A DNA stretch of 64,000 nt, taken from assembly GCA_003281485.1 (NCBI GenBank), contig QCBW01000004.1, positions 1 through 64,000 of the forward strand. The letters are read 5' to 3'. Shown here piece by piece: positions 38,825-48,739 of the stretch. Position numbers and translations under genes: made by a program. Under the pieces are notes generated by a model. It saw only the letters and a list, made by a program, of their open reading frames with translations. It was not told where the DNA came from and ran no database searches. Within the stretch, counting starts at the first letter, position 1; each line of letters starts with the position of its first letter. Source of the stretch: Prochlorococcus sp. AG-347-J20. Its GTDB lineage: Bacteria > Cyanobacteriota > Cyanobacteriia > PCC-6307 > Cyanobiaceae.

Positions 38825-39463
38825 TTAGGCCTTTTTAAGAAAGTTTTCTTTTTTCAGGTAGTTAACAACTTTTTCAACGGAAACATTTAAATCTAACGAA
38901 CCTGTATCAACAACAATTTCTGGATTATGAGGAGCTTCATATGGACTAGAAATCCCTGTAAATTCCTTAATTTCACCCAAACGAGCTTTCTTATATAGAC
39001 CTTTAGTATCCCTATTTTCGCAAACTGCAATATCAGCAGCACAATAAACTTCAATAAAATCCTTAGATCCAATAATTTTTCTCACCTTATCTCTATCGCT
39101 AATAAATGGCGAAACGAATGCTGTAATAGTTATTATCCCAGCATTCATAAATAAATTCGCAACTTCTCCAATTCTTCTTATATTTTCTTCCCTATCTTCA
39201 TCCGAAAAACCAAGATCTTTGCATAAACCGTGTCTAATATTATCTCCATCCAATACATAAGTCGAAAAACCATCTAAGTGTAAAACTTCATTTAAAGCGT
39301 TGGCCAAAGTACTTTTACCAGAACCAGATAAACCTGTAAACCAGATAACCATACCTTTATGACCTCTCATTTTCTCTAACTTTTCTCTATCAATAGTTAA
39401 ATTGTGCCACTTTATATTTGTTGACTTTGTTTGATCTTGTTCTTTCATTTTTTGCATCATCAA
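38825..39463 (-). CDS. cysC: Adenylylsulfate kinase
   Basis: Phosphorylates adenosine 5'-phosphosulfate to PAPS in sulfate assimilation. The 212-residue protein has the P-loop GLSGSGKST (about residues 44-52). LDGDNIRHGLCKDLGF, the AFVSPFISDRD region and the lid AR/EFTGISSPYEAP follow. There is an N-terminal extension of about 15 residues before the core (MMMQKMKEQDQ), and the ATG may lie 3 or 6 bases downstream. It follows the SUI1-family gene by 27 bases. Confidence 0.95.
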   Translation of the reverse strand: MMMQKMKEQDQTKSTNIKWHNLTIDREKLEKMRGHKGMVIWFTGLSGSGKSTLANALNEVLHLDGFSTYVLDGDNIRHGLCKDLGFSDEDREENIRRIGEVANLFMNAGIITITAFVSPFISDRDKVRKIIGSKDFIEVYCAADIAVCENRDTKGLYKKARLGEIKEFTGISSPYEAPHNPEIVVDTGSLDLNVSVEKVVNYLKKENFLKKA

Positions 39464-39490
39464 GATTAAAAACCTATCCTAACCTTTGCT

Positions 39491-39802
39491 TCATAAATTA
39501 TGAAATCCCTCTTTACGAAGAAACTCAATAGCTTTCGATACCATATCACCCTGTAATTGGATATTTCCATCAATTAATATTCCTCCAGTACCACAAAAAA
39601 CTTTAATTTTTTTTAGTAATTCTTTTAATAAAATTTCATCCTCATTACCTAAACCTCTAATTAAAGTTATGGTCTTGCCCTTTTTACCTTTTTTTTGTTT
39701 TGAAATATTTATTTTTGATCTTTTAGTAAAAGTATCTACCTTAGCTGTTTCTTCAGATTTTTTTTCTTGATTATCAAATTCAATCCAATTCTTTTTTCCC
39801 AT
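39491..39802 (-). CDS. SUI1/eIF1-family translation factor (YciH-like)
   Basis: The 103-residue protein has a charged N-terminal region followed by the SUI1 domain with KTITLIRGLGNEDEILLKEL and the loop KVFCGTGGILIDGNIQLQGD near the C-terminus. YciH-like proteins bind the small subunit and are thought to affect initiation fidelity; the exact role is not clear. It diverges from trpB with 48 bases between starts. Confidence 0.9.
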   Translation of the reverse strand: MGKKNWIEFDNQEKKSEETAKVDTFTKRSKINISKQKKGKKGKTITLIRGLGNEDEILLKELLKKIKVFCGTGGILIDGNIQLQGDMVSKAIEFLRKEGFHNL

Positions 39803-39850
39803 TATTTTAAATATAATCTATAGTTAGTTAATACTTATTCTATAAAAAAA

Positions 39851-41095
39851 GTGGTAAGTACATTTTCTCGCAAAGATCAGACCTATAAAAATGACGATTT
39901 AAATCAACCCTCCAAAGAGGGGAGATTTGGAAAATATGGTGGCCAATATGTTCCTGAAACGCTAATGCCTGCTCTTTTTGAACTTGAAACAGCTGCATCT
40001 AATGCATGGAAAGATAATCTTTTTGTAGAAGAATTAAACCATCTACTTAAGACTTATGTAGGAAGAGAGACACCACTTTATGAAGCAAAAAGACTTACTG
40101 AGCATTACGAAACTAAAAAGGCAACTCCTAGAATATGGCTTAAAAGAGAAGATTTAAATCATACTGGTGCTCACAAAATTAATAATGCCCTTGGACAAGC
40201 TTTATTGGCAATTAGAATGGGTAAAAAAAGAATAATTGCAGAAACTGGAGCAGGTCAGCATGGAGTAGCTACTGCTACTGTTTGTGCGAGATTTGGCTTG
40301 AAATGTATTATCTACATGGGTGCTGAAGACATAAAAAGGCAATCCCTTAACGTTTTCAGAATGAAACTTCTAGGAGCTGAAGTTAAAGTTGTAAACTCCG
40401 GAACTGCCACACTTAAGGATGCTACTAGTGAAGCCATTAGAGATTGGGTTTCTAATGTCGAAACCACACACTATATTTTAGGATCTGTTGCCGGCCCACA
40501 CCCTTTTCCAAAGATTGTGCGAGATTTTCATGCAGTTATAGGTGAAGAAACTAAAAAACAATGTTTGGAATCATTTGGATCTTTTCCCGATATTTTGCTT
40601 GCTTGTGTAGGTGGGGGATCAAATGCAATGGGGCTTTTCCATCCTTTTGTCAAAGAAACTTCTGTGCGTCTCATTGGAGTTGAAGCCGCAGGAAGCGGAG
40701 TTGATACTGACAAACATGCTGCAACTATCACTAAAGGGTCAGTTGGAATTTTGCATGGATCAATGAGTCTCCTCTTACAAGATGATAATGGTCAAGTACA
40801 AGAAGCTCACTCAATAAGTGCAGGGTTAGATTACCCTGGAGTAGGACCTGAACATAGCCATTTGAAAGATATAGGTAGAGCAGAATATGGATCAGTCACA
40901 GATCAAGAAGCTTTAGATGCATTGAGACTTGTTAGTGAACTAGAAGGGATTATACCTGCACTTGAAACTTCCCATGCCTTTGCTTGGTTAGATAAATTAT
41001 GTCCTACTCTCGAAAAAGATACTCATATAGTCATTAATTGCTCTGGTAGAGGCGACAAAGATGTTAATACTGTTGCATCATCATTAGATATTTAA
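39851..41095 (+). CDS. trpB: Tryptophan synthase beta subunit
   Basis: PLP enzyme joining indole and serine to tryptophan. The 414-residue product has [17 protein letters not shown], the PLP lysine in [16 protein letters not shown] (about residue 108) and the phosphate-binding loop GGGSNAMG. Length is normal with a short N-terminal extension. Start is GTG at 39851. The trpA partner is not adjacent. Its stop abuts the rhodanese gene on the other strand with zero spacing. Confidence 0.97.
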   Translation: MVSTFSRKDQTYKNDDLNQPSKEGRFGKYGGQYVPETLMPALFELETAASNAWKDNLFVEELNHLLKTYVGRETPLYEAKRLTEHYETKKATPRIWLKREDLNHTGAHKINNALGQALLAIRMGKKRIIAETGAGQHGVATATVCARFGLKCIIYMGAEDIKRQSLNVFRMKLLGAEVKVVNSGTATLKDATSEAIRDWVSNVETTHYILGSVAGPHPFPKIVRDFHAVIGEETKKQCLESFGSFPDILLACVGGGSNAMGLFHPFVKETSVRLIGVEAAGSGVDTDKHAATITKGSVGILHGSMSLLLQDDNGQVQEAHSISAGLDYPGVGPEHSHLKDIGRAEYGSVTDQEALDALRLVSELEGIIPALETSHAFAWLDKLCPTLEKDTHIVINCSGRGDKDVNTVASSLDI

Positions 41096-41446
41096 TCAAT
41101 ACCTTGGAATTGATGGGTCAATATATCTGCTCCATCCATCAATACCTTCCTCCAAATTCCATATTTCTCTCACAAAATTATTATCCAAGCACCATTGAGA
41201 AAAATTATAACTTCTTATTCCTGCATGACAGGTAACTACAATCTCTCTGTCTAATAAACCAGCAAATATTTCTTCAACGTATTCAGATGTGACTTTACTA
41301 ATTGGTATATGTAAAAATTCTTTTGAGAAACGAGCAAGTTCAAGCTCTGACTGTTCTCTTACATCAATCAAAACTGGATCTTCTTTCTCAGAATTAAACC
41401 AATCATTGAGACTAGAAGCATTTATAGATTTTGGATAACTTCCCAA
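41096..41446 (-). CDS. Rhodanese-like domain protein
   Basis: Single rhodanese domain of 116 residues. It has the EDPVLIDVREQSELELA strand and the active-site loop VTCHAGIRS with the catalytic Cys near residue 75. Substrate unknown; such proteins carry sulfane sulfur or act as small phosphatase-like modules. The start is a TTG at 41446, immediately next to a TATA-like palindrome. Confidence 0.88.
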   Translation of the reverse strand: MGSYPKSINASSLNDWFNSEKEDPVLIDVREQSELELARFSKEFLHIPISKVTSEYVEEIFAGLLDREIVVTCHAGIRSYNFSQWCLDNNFVREIWNLEEGIDGWSRYIDPSIPRY

Positions 41447-41461
41447 TTTATAGTATAAATT
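41445..41461. repeat. Perfect AT-rich inverted repeat
   Basis: AATTTATA-G-TATAAATT covers the start codon of the rhodanese gene and faces the anchored unknown at 41536. It could give -10 boxes in both directions, or be chance in such AT-rich DNA. Confidence 0.35.
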
Positions 41462-41535
41462 ACGTGTTATTTACAATTTAATAAATTAAGTTGCAGTAAG
41501 AAGTTTATTGTTAAAAATAAAAATAAACATTGATA

Positions 41536-42996
41536 ATGAAACTTAGAGTATTAGCAATAGTACTATTATTATCCTTATTACTTTTTTTTGGTTTTAAAAT
41601 AGTTTCTTCTAATAAAAATAAGGATCAAAGTACAAATATTGAACAACTAAATATCCTAAATTATGTACCTGAAAACAATAAATTATTATTTATTTCAAAT
41701 TTAGATAATTTTAATATTGTAAATAATAATAAAAAAGATAAAAATCCAACAAATCAAGATAACTTTGCTTTAATAAAAGACTCTATATTAGATTACTTAG
41801 GTATAGATCTAGGCAACAATCAATTAGAAGATATCTATAATAACGAGCTTATAATCTCAACTTTTGAAAATAATAAAAAGCTTAACGATGATATTTTGAT
41901 TGTTTTTAAAATTAAGCCAGAAAAAACAATAGACGATTTATTAAATTTGCCTAATAAAATTGATCAGATTGATGAGATAATTACTATTAATAGAGAAAAC
42001 AAAATAAATTTCCTTAACTTTATATACCGGACCGAAGATAATTATATAATTGCCTCATCAGATAAAAAATTGATCAAAAATAGTATTAGCTCTAATAGTA
42101 ATTTTAAAGAAAAAAAATTTCAATATGAGGGAGAACTTTTTGGACTCAAAGATCAAAAAAATATATTACTCACAAAGAAATTTGGGGGAAGTATATTTTT
42201 TGATAAAGAATTTTTTACTGATAAAAATGAGGATATTGTAGCTACAACATTTGACTTAAAGAATAAACATTTAATTTTAAAATCATATTTATTAAATAAT
42301 AAAAAAAATATTGATATTCTTGCTTATGATAAGTTTATAAATAAAGAATATACGAATAAAGATAATCCTCAATTTTCAATTTTTACTGAAATAAAAAATT
42401 TTAAAAAATATCTAAAACCTTTAATAAATAATTTTGAACTAAGTTTTTTTGAAGAATTTAACCAAAATACAAATAAAAACATCTTGATTCTCAATTCAAA
42501 AAAAGATTGGCTTTTTACATTTGAAAAAAATAATGAAAATCAATTTGATTTAAGTGCTTTAAAAAAACTAAAAGATTTTAATAAATATACTTTGAAACAA
42601 AATGAAGATATTTACTCAATATATTCCAGAGATATTCTTGAAGAAAAAAACGATGCAATAAAACAAATAACTTTTGAAAATATCTATTCAATAGAATCAG
42701 GAGGTTTGCAATTCATAAGCAATTTTTTAATAGATAGTAAAAAACTAGAAGCAATCTCAGAAAAATTTTTCAACCTAAAAAGTTATAAAGATAAATCTAC
42801 TTTTCTTTATGCAAAAGTTGATATCAAAGATGAGAATTCCAATAAAATTAGATATTTACCTGATTTGGAAGATCTTAATTTTCTTATTAAAAATGTTTTA
42901 AAAATATCAAATGAAGAATATCTAGAAATCATAAGTCAATCTTTTCCAGATAAAAATCCAATTCTTTATACACAAACAAGTTTAAAAATACCTTAA
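41536..42996 (+). CDS. Large membrane-anchored protein, DUF3352-like
   Basis: The 486-residue product has an N-terminal hydrophobic segment (about residues 5-24) and then a long Asn/Lys-rich region, as in DUF3352 proteins of cyanobacteria; the family call is tentative. No catalytic motif is visible. It is unusually AT-rich even for this genome, which inflates Lys, Asn and Ile. I start at ATG 41536 because the upstream TTG at 41530 would only add Met-Ile. It lies alone between the divergent rhodanese and gltA, so there is no operon hint. Confidence 0.7.
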   Translation: MKLRVLAIVLLLSLLLFFGFKIVSSNKNKDQSTNIEQLNILNYVPENNKLLFISNLDNFNIVNNNKKDKNPTNQDNFALIKDSILDYLGIDLGNNQLEDIYNNELIISTFENNKKLNDDILIVFKIKPEKTIDDLLNLPNKIDQIDEIITINRENKINFLNFIYRTEDNYIIASSDKKLIKNSISSNSNFKEKKFQYEGELFGLKDQKNILLTKKFGGSIFFDKEFFTDKNEDIVATTFDLKNKHLILKSYLLNNKKNIDILAYDKFINKEYTNKDNPQFSIFTEIKNFKKYLKPLINNFELSFFEEFNQNTNKNILILNSKKDWLFTFEKNNENQFDLSALKKLKDFNKYTLKQNEDIYSIYSRDILEEKNDAIKQITFENIYSIESGGLQFISNFLIDSKKLEAISEKFFNLKSYKDKSTFLYAKVDIKDENSNKIRYLPDLEDLNFLIKNVLKISNEEYLEIISQSFPDKNPILYTQTSLKIP

Positions 42997-43120
42997 CAAG
43001 GTTATTCAAATAAGCCTCAAAGACAATCATTTGAAATTTTTGTGAAGTTAATAAGTTATGGTTAATTAAAAATTATTTGACTATCTTTAATCTATAAGTA
43101 CTTGATATTGAATTAAGCAA

Positions 43121-44266
43121 TTGGACAATAAAAAACTAATTTTAAAACCAGGATTAGAGGGTGTCCCAGTTACTAATTCATCTATCTGTGATATTGATGG
43201 CAACAAAGGTAAATTATTGTACAGAGGGTACTCCATTGAGGAACTATCCAAAAAAAGCAGTTTTTTAGAAACTGCTTACCTATTGATTTGGGGTGAATTG
43301 CCTACCGCTATTCAACTTAGAGATTTTGAACAAGAAGTTCAGATGCATCGAAGGTTAAGTTTTAGAGTCAGAGATATGATGAAATGTTTCCCTGCAACGG
43401 GTCATCCCATGGATGCTCTTCAATCTAGTGCAGCTTCTTTAGGATTATTCTATTCACGTAGAGCAATAGATGACCCTAATTACATCTACAACGCGGTAAT
43501 AAGACTAATAGCAAAAATTCCCACAATGATTGCTGCGTTCCAGCTTATTAGAAAAGGACAAGACCCAATTCAACCTAGAGATGATTTAACTTACTCATCA
43601 AATTTTCTTTACATGTTGACTGAAAAAGAACAAGATCCCATAGCTGCAAAAGTTTTTGATAGGTGTTTAATTCTACATGCCGAACATAGTTTAAACGCAA
43701 GTACATTTAGCGCTAGAGTTACTGCAAGTACTCTTACAGACCCATATGCTGTCATCGCCTCTGCAGTAGGAACTCTAGCTGGACCACTGCATGGTGGAGC
43801 AAATGAGGATGTGATTGCAATGTTAGAAGAGATTAAAAGCCCAGAGAATGCTGGTTCTTTTTTGGATAATGCAATAAAAAATAAAAGTAAGGTAATGGGC
43901 TTCGGCCACAGAGAATATAAAGTCAAAGATCCAAGAGCAATAATTCTTCAAAAACTTGCAGAAGAGCTTTTTATTAGATTTGGAGCAGATGAAATGTATG
44001 AAGTTGCTAAATCACTTGAGGCAGAGGCAATCCCAAGACTTGGACCTAAGGGTATATTCCCTAACGTGGATTTTTATTCTGGTCTTGTTTATAGAAAACT
44101 TGGTATTCCTCGTGATTTGTTTACTCCAATTTTTGCCATATCAAGAGTAGCTGGTTGGTTAGCTCATTGGAGAGAGCAACTTGGAGCAAATAGAATTTTC
44201 AGACCATCACAAATCTATACAGGCTCAGCACCAAGAAATTGGATCAGCCTAGAAAATAGAGAATAA
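43121..44266 (+). CDS. gltA: Citrate synthase
   Basis: Condenses oxaloacetate and acetyl-CoA. The 381-residue type has the His sites in LHAEHSLNASTFSARV and MGFGHREYKVKDPRA and the Asp/Arg region FPNVDFYSGLVYRKLGI. Start is TTG 43121. In this lineage the TCA cycle lacks 2-oxoglutarate dehydrogenase, so the enzyme mainly feeds 2-oxoglutarate for nitrogen assimilation (family knowledge). It lies 76 bases upstream of ndhA. Confidence 0.96.
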   Translation: MDNKKLILKPGLEGVPVTNSSICDIDGNKGKLLYRGYSIEELSKKSSFLETAYLLIWGELPTAIQLRDFEQEVQMHRRLSFRVRDMMKCFPATGHPMDALQSSAASLGLFYSRRAIDDPNYIYNAVIRLIAKIPTMIAAFQLIRKGQDPIQPRDDLTYSSNFLYMLTEKEQDPIAAKVFDRCLILHAEHSLNASTFSARVTASTLTDPYAVIASAVGTLAGPLHGGANEDVIAMLEEIKSPENAGSFLDNAIKNKSKVMGFGHREYKVKDPRAIILQKLAEELFIRFGADEMYEVAKSLEAEAIPRLGPKGIFPNVDFYSGLVYRKLGIPRDLFTPIFAISRVAGWLAHWREQLGANRIFRPSQIYTGSAPRNWISLENRE

Positions 44267-44342
44267 TATTTGCGGCTTTTCAAAAAAAAACACACATATT
44301 GTTTGTGAAGAGTTAATCTATTAAGTAAATAACAAAAAAATT

Positions 44343-45461
44343 TTGGAATACGGATTAGATCTCGAATATAGTTTTAATGAATTCTTAAAAGGTTTTGGCC
44401 TCTCCAGCGAAATCGCACATATAATTTGGTTACCTCTACCTATGCTTTTGGTTTTGGTAGCGGCAGTTGTTGGCGTTTTAGTAACAGTTTGGCTTGAAAG
44501 AAAAATATCTGCTGCCGCTCAACAAAGAATAGGGCCCGAATATGCAGGAGCGCTTGGTGTCCTCCAACCAATTGCAGATGGTCTCAAGTTACTTGTTAAA
44601 GAGGACATTATTCCTGCTAAAGCAGATGGAATACTATTTACTGCAGGACCTATATTAGTTCTTGTCCCTGTGATTCTTTCATGGCTAATTGTTCCTTTTG
44701 GACAAAACCTTTTAATAAGTAACGTTGGTATTGGAATTTTCCTTTGGATCGCTTTAAGCAGTATTCAGCCAATTGGCCTTCTTATGAGTGGATATGCATC
44801 AAATAATAAGTATTCTTTATTAGGAGGTTTAAGGGCAGCAGCTCAATCAATAAGTTATGAAATTCCTTTAGCTTTATCTGTACTGGCTATAGTACTAATG
44901 ACAAATTCTCTAAGTACTATTGACATTGTCAACCAACAAAGTGGAGCTGGAATCCTAAGTTGGAATATATGGAGACAACCAGTTGGTTTTATAGTCTTTT
45001 GGATTTGTGCTCTTGCAGAATGTGAGAGACTTCCATTTGACTTACCAGAAGCTGAAGAAGAATTAGTTGCAGGATATCAAACTGAATATGCAGGGATGAA
45101 ATTCGCATTGTTCTATCTTGGTAGTTACATTAATTTAATACTTTCAGCTTTATTGGTATCAATACTTTACTTAGGCGGATGGGGTTTTCCTATTCCAGTT
45201 GAATTGATAGCTAAGTTTCTAAATTTGCCCATCAATGCACCCTTCATACAAGTTTTCACTGCATCAATAGGAATTGTTATGACTGTATTAAAAGCATATC
45301 TTTTAGTTTTTATTGCAATACTATTACGTTGGACAACTCCTAGAGTAAGAATCGATCAACTTTTAGATTTAGGATGGAAGTTTCTTCTTCCAATTTCTCT
45401 TGCTAATCTTTTGATAACTGCGGGATTAAAACTTGCATTTCCGCAATTCTTTGGTGGTTAA
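44343..45461 (+). CDS. ndhA: NDH-1 subunit A
   Basis: Membrane subunit of NDH-1 at the junction to the peripheral arm. The 372-residue product has eight hydrophobic spans. The signatures are [36 protein letters not shown], and [20 protein letters not shown] near the quinone cavity. Start is TTG 44343. It heads the run ndhA-ndhI-ndhG-ndhE. Confidence 0.97.
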   Translation: MEYGLDLEYSFNEFLKGFGLSSEIAHIIWLPLPMLLVLVAAVVGVLVTVWLERKISAAAQQRIGPEYAGALGVLQPIADGLKLLVKEDIIPAKADGILFTAGPILVLVPVILSWLIVPFGQNLLISNVGIGIFLWIALSSIQPIGLLMSGYASNNKYSLLGGLRAAAQSISYEIPLALSVLAIVLMTNSLSTIDIVNQQSGAGILSWNIWRQPVGFIVFWICALAECERLPFDLPEAEEELVAGYQTEYAGMKFALFYLGSYINLILSALLVSILYLGGWGFPIPVELIAKFLNLPINAPFIQVFTASIGIVMTVLKAYLLVFIAILLRWTTPRVRIDQLLDLGWKFLLPISLANLLITAGLKLAFPQFFGG

Positions 45462-45484
45462 ATTTAAGTAAAAATACTTAAATT
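45461..45484 (+). repeat. Intercistronic hairpin between ndhA and ndhI
   Basis: AATTTAAGTA (45461-45470) and TACTTAAATT (45475-45484) form a perfect 10-bp stem with an AAAA loop. It begins at the last base of the ndhA stop. The stem is nearly all A-T. It might mark processing or attenuation inside the operon, or be chance. Confidence 0.4.
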
Positions 45485-45529
45485 TAAAATTAATCCACTA
45501 AAATAAACTAACTAAGTAAATTTTTCAAA

Positions 45530-46156
45530 ATGAACAATTTTCTTCAACAAATAAATAGCTATATCAAAGAAGCATTTAATGCTGGCAAATATTTATATAA
45601 TGGCTTATCAGTAACTTTTGATCATCTGCGAAGAAGACCTGTTACTGTCCAATATCCATATGAAAAATTAATACCTTCTGAAAGATATAGAGGAAGAATA
45701 CATTATGAATTTGATAAATGCATAGCTTGTGAAGTTTGCGTGAGAGTATGTCCCATCAATCTACCAGTAGTTGATTGGGTGATGAATAAAGAAACCAAAA
45801 AAAAAGAACTTAGAAACTATTCTATAGACTTTGGAGTTTGTATATTTTGCGGAAATTGTGTTGAATATTGTCCAACCAATTGTTTATCAATGACCGAAGA
45901 ATACGAATTAGCTACTTTTGACAGACATAATCTGAATTTTGATAATGTTGCACTTGGGAGACTACCCACAAATGTCACAACAGATCCTTCAGTTAAACCT
46001 CTAAGAGAACTTGCCTATCTTCCTAAAGGTGTCATGGACCCTCATGAAATTCCAGCTTCAGATACTAGAGTTGGTAAATTACCTGAAGAAGTCTATGATT
46101 GGATGAAACCCGAATCCAATGAAAATAAAGATATAGTTTCTAATCCAAACAATTAA
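45530..46156 (+). CDS. ndhI: NDH-1 subunit I (two 4Fe-4S ferredoxin domain)
   Basis: Carries the last two Fe-S clusters before plastoquinone. The 208-residue protein has both cluster motifs, [12 protein letters not shown] (about residues 64-75) and [12 protein letters not shown] (about residues 104-115), plus N-terminal amphipathic residues typical of cyanobacterial NdhI. The C-terminal tail of about 70 residues is long, as in relatives. It is followed by ndhG after 13 bases. Confidence 0.97.
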   Translation: MNNFLQQINSYIKEAFNAGKYLYNGLSVTFDHLRRRPVTVQYPYEKLIPSERYRGRIHYEFDKCIACEVCVRVCPINLPVVDWVMNKETKKKELRNYSIDFGVCIFCGNCVEYCPTNCLSMTEEYELATFDRHNLNFDNVALGRLPTNVTTDPSVKPLRELAYLPKGVMDPHEIPASDTRVGKLPEEVYDWMKPESNENKDIVSNPNN

Positions 46157-46169
46157 TTTCCATTAATTT

Positions 46170-46769
46170 ATGTCCATTGCAATAACAACTCAATTTATTT
46201 GTTTTACAGTTTTATCTCTAGTTATCCTTATTGGAGCACTTGGTGTTGTATTGCTTGAAAGTATTGTTTACTCAGCATTTCTTCTTGGAGGAGTTTTCAT
46301 GAGCGTGGCAGGATTATATCTTCTTTTGAATGCAAGTTTTGTTGCTGCAGCACAAGTTTTAGTTTATGTAGGTGCAGTTAATGTATTAATAATTTTTGCA
46401 ATAATGCTAGTCAATAAAAAAGAAGATTTAAAGCCCATAAATGACATTAAATCAAGAAGAATCATATCAACAACAATATGTTTAACCCTGCTGAGCCTTT
46501 TAATAAGAGTTGACTTGACTAATGTATGGAGCCTATCGAGTCCTCAAAACTCTATAGGAGAAGAATCAACTATCAGAATTGGTGAACATCTATTTAGTGA
46601 TTATTTACTCCCATTTGAAGTAGCTTCAGTTTTACTTTTAATGGCAATGATTGGAGCTATTGTTTTAGCTAGAAGAGATGTAATGAGCAAAGATATTTCC
46701 ACTGGATTACCTGTTGACCAAGAATTAATTGAAAAAAAAGCAGAACCATTACTTACAAATAAAAACTAA
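46170..46769 (+). CDS. ndhG: NDH-1 subunit G
   Basis: Membrane subunit (NuoJ type). The 199-residue product has five predicted spans, with the signature ALGVVLLESIVYSAFLLGG and QVLVYVGAVNVLIIFAIMLV. The C-terminal tail is polar. It lies between ndhI and ndhE with spacers of 13 and 18 bases. Confidence 0.96.
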   Translation: MSIAITTQFICFTVLSLVILIGALGVVLLESIVYSAFLLGGVFMSVAGLYLLLNASFVAAAQVLVYVGAVNVLIIFAIMLVNKKEDLKPINDIKSRRIISTTICLTLLSLLIRVDLTNVWSLSSPQNSIGEESTIRIGEHLFSDYLLPFEVASVLLLMAMIGAIVLARRDVMSKDISTGLPVDQELIEKKAEPLLTNKN

Positions 46770-46787
46770 CTTTTCACCTTTCTTATT

Positions 46788-47108
46788 ATGCATTTAGAAT
46801 CAATTCCTATTCAAGCATTTTTAATAGTATCTTCAGCTCTATTCTGCATTGGAATTTGGGGATTATTAAATAGCAGAAATGCAGTAAGAGTTCTTATGAG
46901 CATTGAATTAATGCTCAATGCGGTAAATATAAACTTAATGGCTTTTTCTTCCTATGTTGATAATAATTTAATTCAAGGACAAGTTTTTACAATTTTTGTG
47001 ATTACTGTTGCTGCCGCAGAAGCAGCAGTTGGATTAGCTATCTTATTATCTCTTTATAGGAATAGAGTGACCGTAGATATGGAAAGTTTTAATTTATTAA
47101 AATGGTAA
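46788..47108 (+). CDS. ndhE: NDH-1 subunit E
   Basis: Small membrane subunit (NuoK type) of proton pumping. The 106-residue product has three spans and the motif ELMLNAVNINLMAFS with the buried Glu. The final VTVDMESFNLLKW is typical of cyanobacteria. It is followed 9 bases later by nadK. Confidence 0.97.
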   Translation: MHLESIPIQAFLIVSSALFCIGIWGLLNSRNAVRVLMSIELMLNAVNINLMAFSSYVDNNLIQGQVFTIFVITVAAAEAAVGLAILLSLYRNRVTVDMESFNLLKW

Positions 47109-47117
47109 AACCACTAA

Positions 47118-48029
47118 ATGAAACTATCATTAGTGCTTATTGTATATCGTTCAGATAGTTCTATAGCTCAAGAGGCTTCAAAATTCTGTGAAGAAGTTCT
47201 CAAGGTCAAAAATATAAAAGCAAACAGGATTGGAAGTGATTTTCGTAGAAACGATATAGAAAAATATCTTTGTAATCCAGATTTACAACCAGATATTGGC
47301 ATAGTCCTTGGTGGGGATGGCACCTTCCTAAAATGCGCGAATACACTAGCAGACTATGATATCCCTTTATTGAGCATTAATATCGGAGGTAATTTGGGAT
47401 TTCTTACTCAAGAAAAAGATTTTTTATTTGACAAGACTTTTATTGAGATCCTTGAAAAAGAAGACTACACAATTGACTTTCGAAATAGATTAAATTGTAA
47501 AGTTTGCATTAGTGGAACAAGTCGTGATAAAAAAATTATAAAAAGCTATGACGCCTTGAATGATTTTTATTTTAAATCTGTGGAAGAGGATATTTCTCCT
47601 ACTAACCAAATACAAGTTGAAATAGATAACGAGAAGGTGAATGAATATAAAGGTGATGGATTAATTATATCTACAACTACAGGTTCAACAGCATACTCAA
47701 TGGCTGCAGGTGGTCCAATTGTGCATCCTAGTATAGATGCAATGATAATTAACCCTATATGCCCAATGAGTTTAGCTAGTAGACCAATTGTTATACCTAA
47801 TAAAAGCAAGTTAATAATTAAACCAGTAAAACAAAGTAATGGAGAAATTAAATTATGGAGAGACGGTTCTAAATGTATGACAATTAAGGAAACTTATTAT
47901 TGCCAGATCAAAAAAAGTGAATCACCCTGCAAAATAATAAAGTTTAAACAAAGTACTAATTACTACAACACATTAATAAAAAAATTAGATTGGAAAGGTG
48001 ATCTATCTAAAAAAAATCAGAAAAGTTAA
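47118..48029 (+). CDS. nadK: NAD kinase
   Basis: Phosphorylates NAD to NADP, the terminal electron acceptor of photosynthesis. The 303-residue protein has the GGDGTFLK motif (about residues 61-68), the NIGGNLGFL segment and [20 protein letters not shown]. The final 50 residues are Lys-rich. It follows ndhE tightly, so NADP supply and NDH-1 share a transcript. The CYTH gene starts directly after its stop codon. Confidence 0.96.
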   Translation: MKLSLVLIVYRSDSSIAQEASKFCEEVLKVKNIKANRIGSDFRRNDIEKYLCNPDLQPDIGIVLGGDGTFLKCANTLADYDIPLLSINIGGNLGFLTQEKDFLFDKTFIEILEKEDYTIDFRNRLNCKVCISGTSRDKKIIKSYDALNDFYFKSVEEDISPTNQIQVEIDNEKVNEYKGDGLIISTTTGSTAYSMAAGGPIVHPSIDAMIINPICPMSLASRPIVIPNKSKLIIKPVKQSNGEIKLWRDGSKCMTIKETYYCQIKKSESPCKIIKFKQSTNYYNTLIKKLDWKGDLSKKNQKS

Positions 48030-48497
48030 ATGGCGTTAGAAATAGAAAGACGATTTCTCATCAAAAATGATAATTGGAAAGAATTCATAAGTAAAAAAAT
48101 GTCTATTGAACAAGGATACTTATCAAGAAGTTTAGATGATTGGATTATTAGGATAAGGTTTACAGGCAAAGATTTTAAAATTGCACTTAAGAAACATATC
48201 AAAAGCTTTACCAACTTTGAATTTGAGTACACTATTCCAAGAAAAGATGGTGAAAAAATAATGTCAAATCTCTCAAATATAATAAAAAAAGAAAGATTTT
48301 TTCTAGAAGTTGAAAAAAAGCCTTGGATTATCGATTGCTTTAAAGAAAAAAATTATCCACTTAAAATTGCTGAAATTGAACTAACCAACGAAGGAGAAGA
48401 TTTAATTCTTCCTTCATTTATATCAAAAGAAATAACTGGATTGACACATTACTCTAATTTCAGTCTCAGTAACAAACCCTTTTCAGAATGGAATTAG
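48030..48497 (+). CDS. CYTH-domain protein
   Basis: The 155-residue protein starts MALEIERRFLIK, which matches the ExExK phosphate-binding strand of the CYTH fold with Arg in place of the usual Lys. EQGYLSR follows at about residues 28-34, and the IAEIEL segment supplies further acidic metal ligands. CYTH enzymes act on triphosphates, for example as inorganic triphosphatases. An adenylate cyclase role is unlikely. It begins at the base after the nadK stop, so coupling is likely. Confidence 0.88.
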   Translation: MALEIERRFLIKNDNWKEFISKKMSIEQGYLSRSLDDWIIRIRFTGKDFKIALKKHIKSFTNFEFEYTIPRKDGEKIMSNLSNIIKKERFFLEVEKKPWIIDCFKEKNYPLKIAEIELTNEGEDLILPSFISKEITGLTHYSNFSLSNKPFSEWN

Positions 48498-48590
48498 ATG
48501 TATTTGACAACTCTCAAAAATAACTAGTCAAAGGAACCATTCATCCTTTATATTTTCTTTATATTTATTAATAGATTTTGATTTCTTCAT

Positions 48591-48734
48591 ATGTATGGTC
48601 TTTACGACAAGGAAGGAATATTGAGATTTGTAGATCCAGACAAAGATGCATGCATTGCATATGCTGAACTCTTTGAATTAAGTTCTGCTAATTATTGTCT
48701 AATTGATCTAACTAACCATACAAAAAAAAGTTAA
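48591..48734 (+). CDS. Small unannotated protein (47 residues)
   Basis: ATG 48591 to TAA 48734 encodes a 47-residue protein that begins MYGLYDKEGILRFVDPDKDA and ends in LTNHTKKS. It has the balanced codon use and composition of a real protein, not the Ser/Phe-rich pattern of shadow frames. I recall similar small conserved proteins in Prochlorococcus but cannot verify this here. It lies in the gap between the CYTH gene and the PedR-like regulator, ending five bases from the latter. No membrane segment or Cys pair is seen. Confidence 0.6.
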   Translation: MYGLYDKEGILRFVDPDKDACIAYAELFELSSANYCLIDLTNHTKKS

Positions 48735-48739
48735 AGGTA

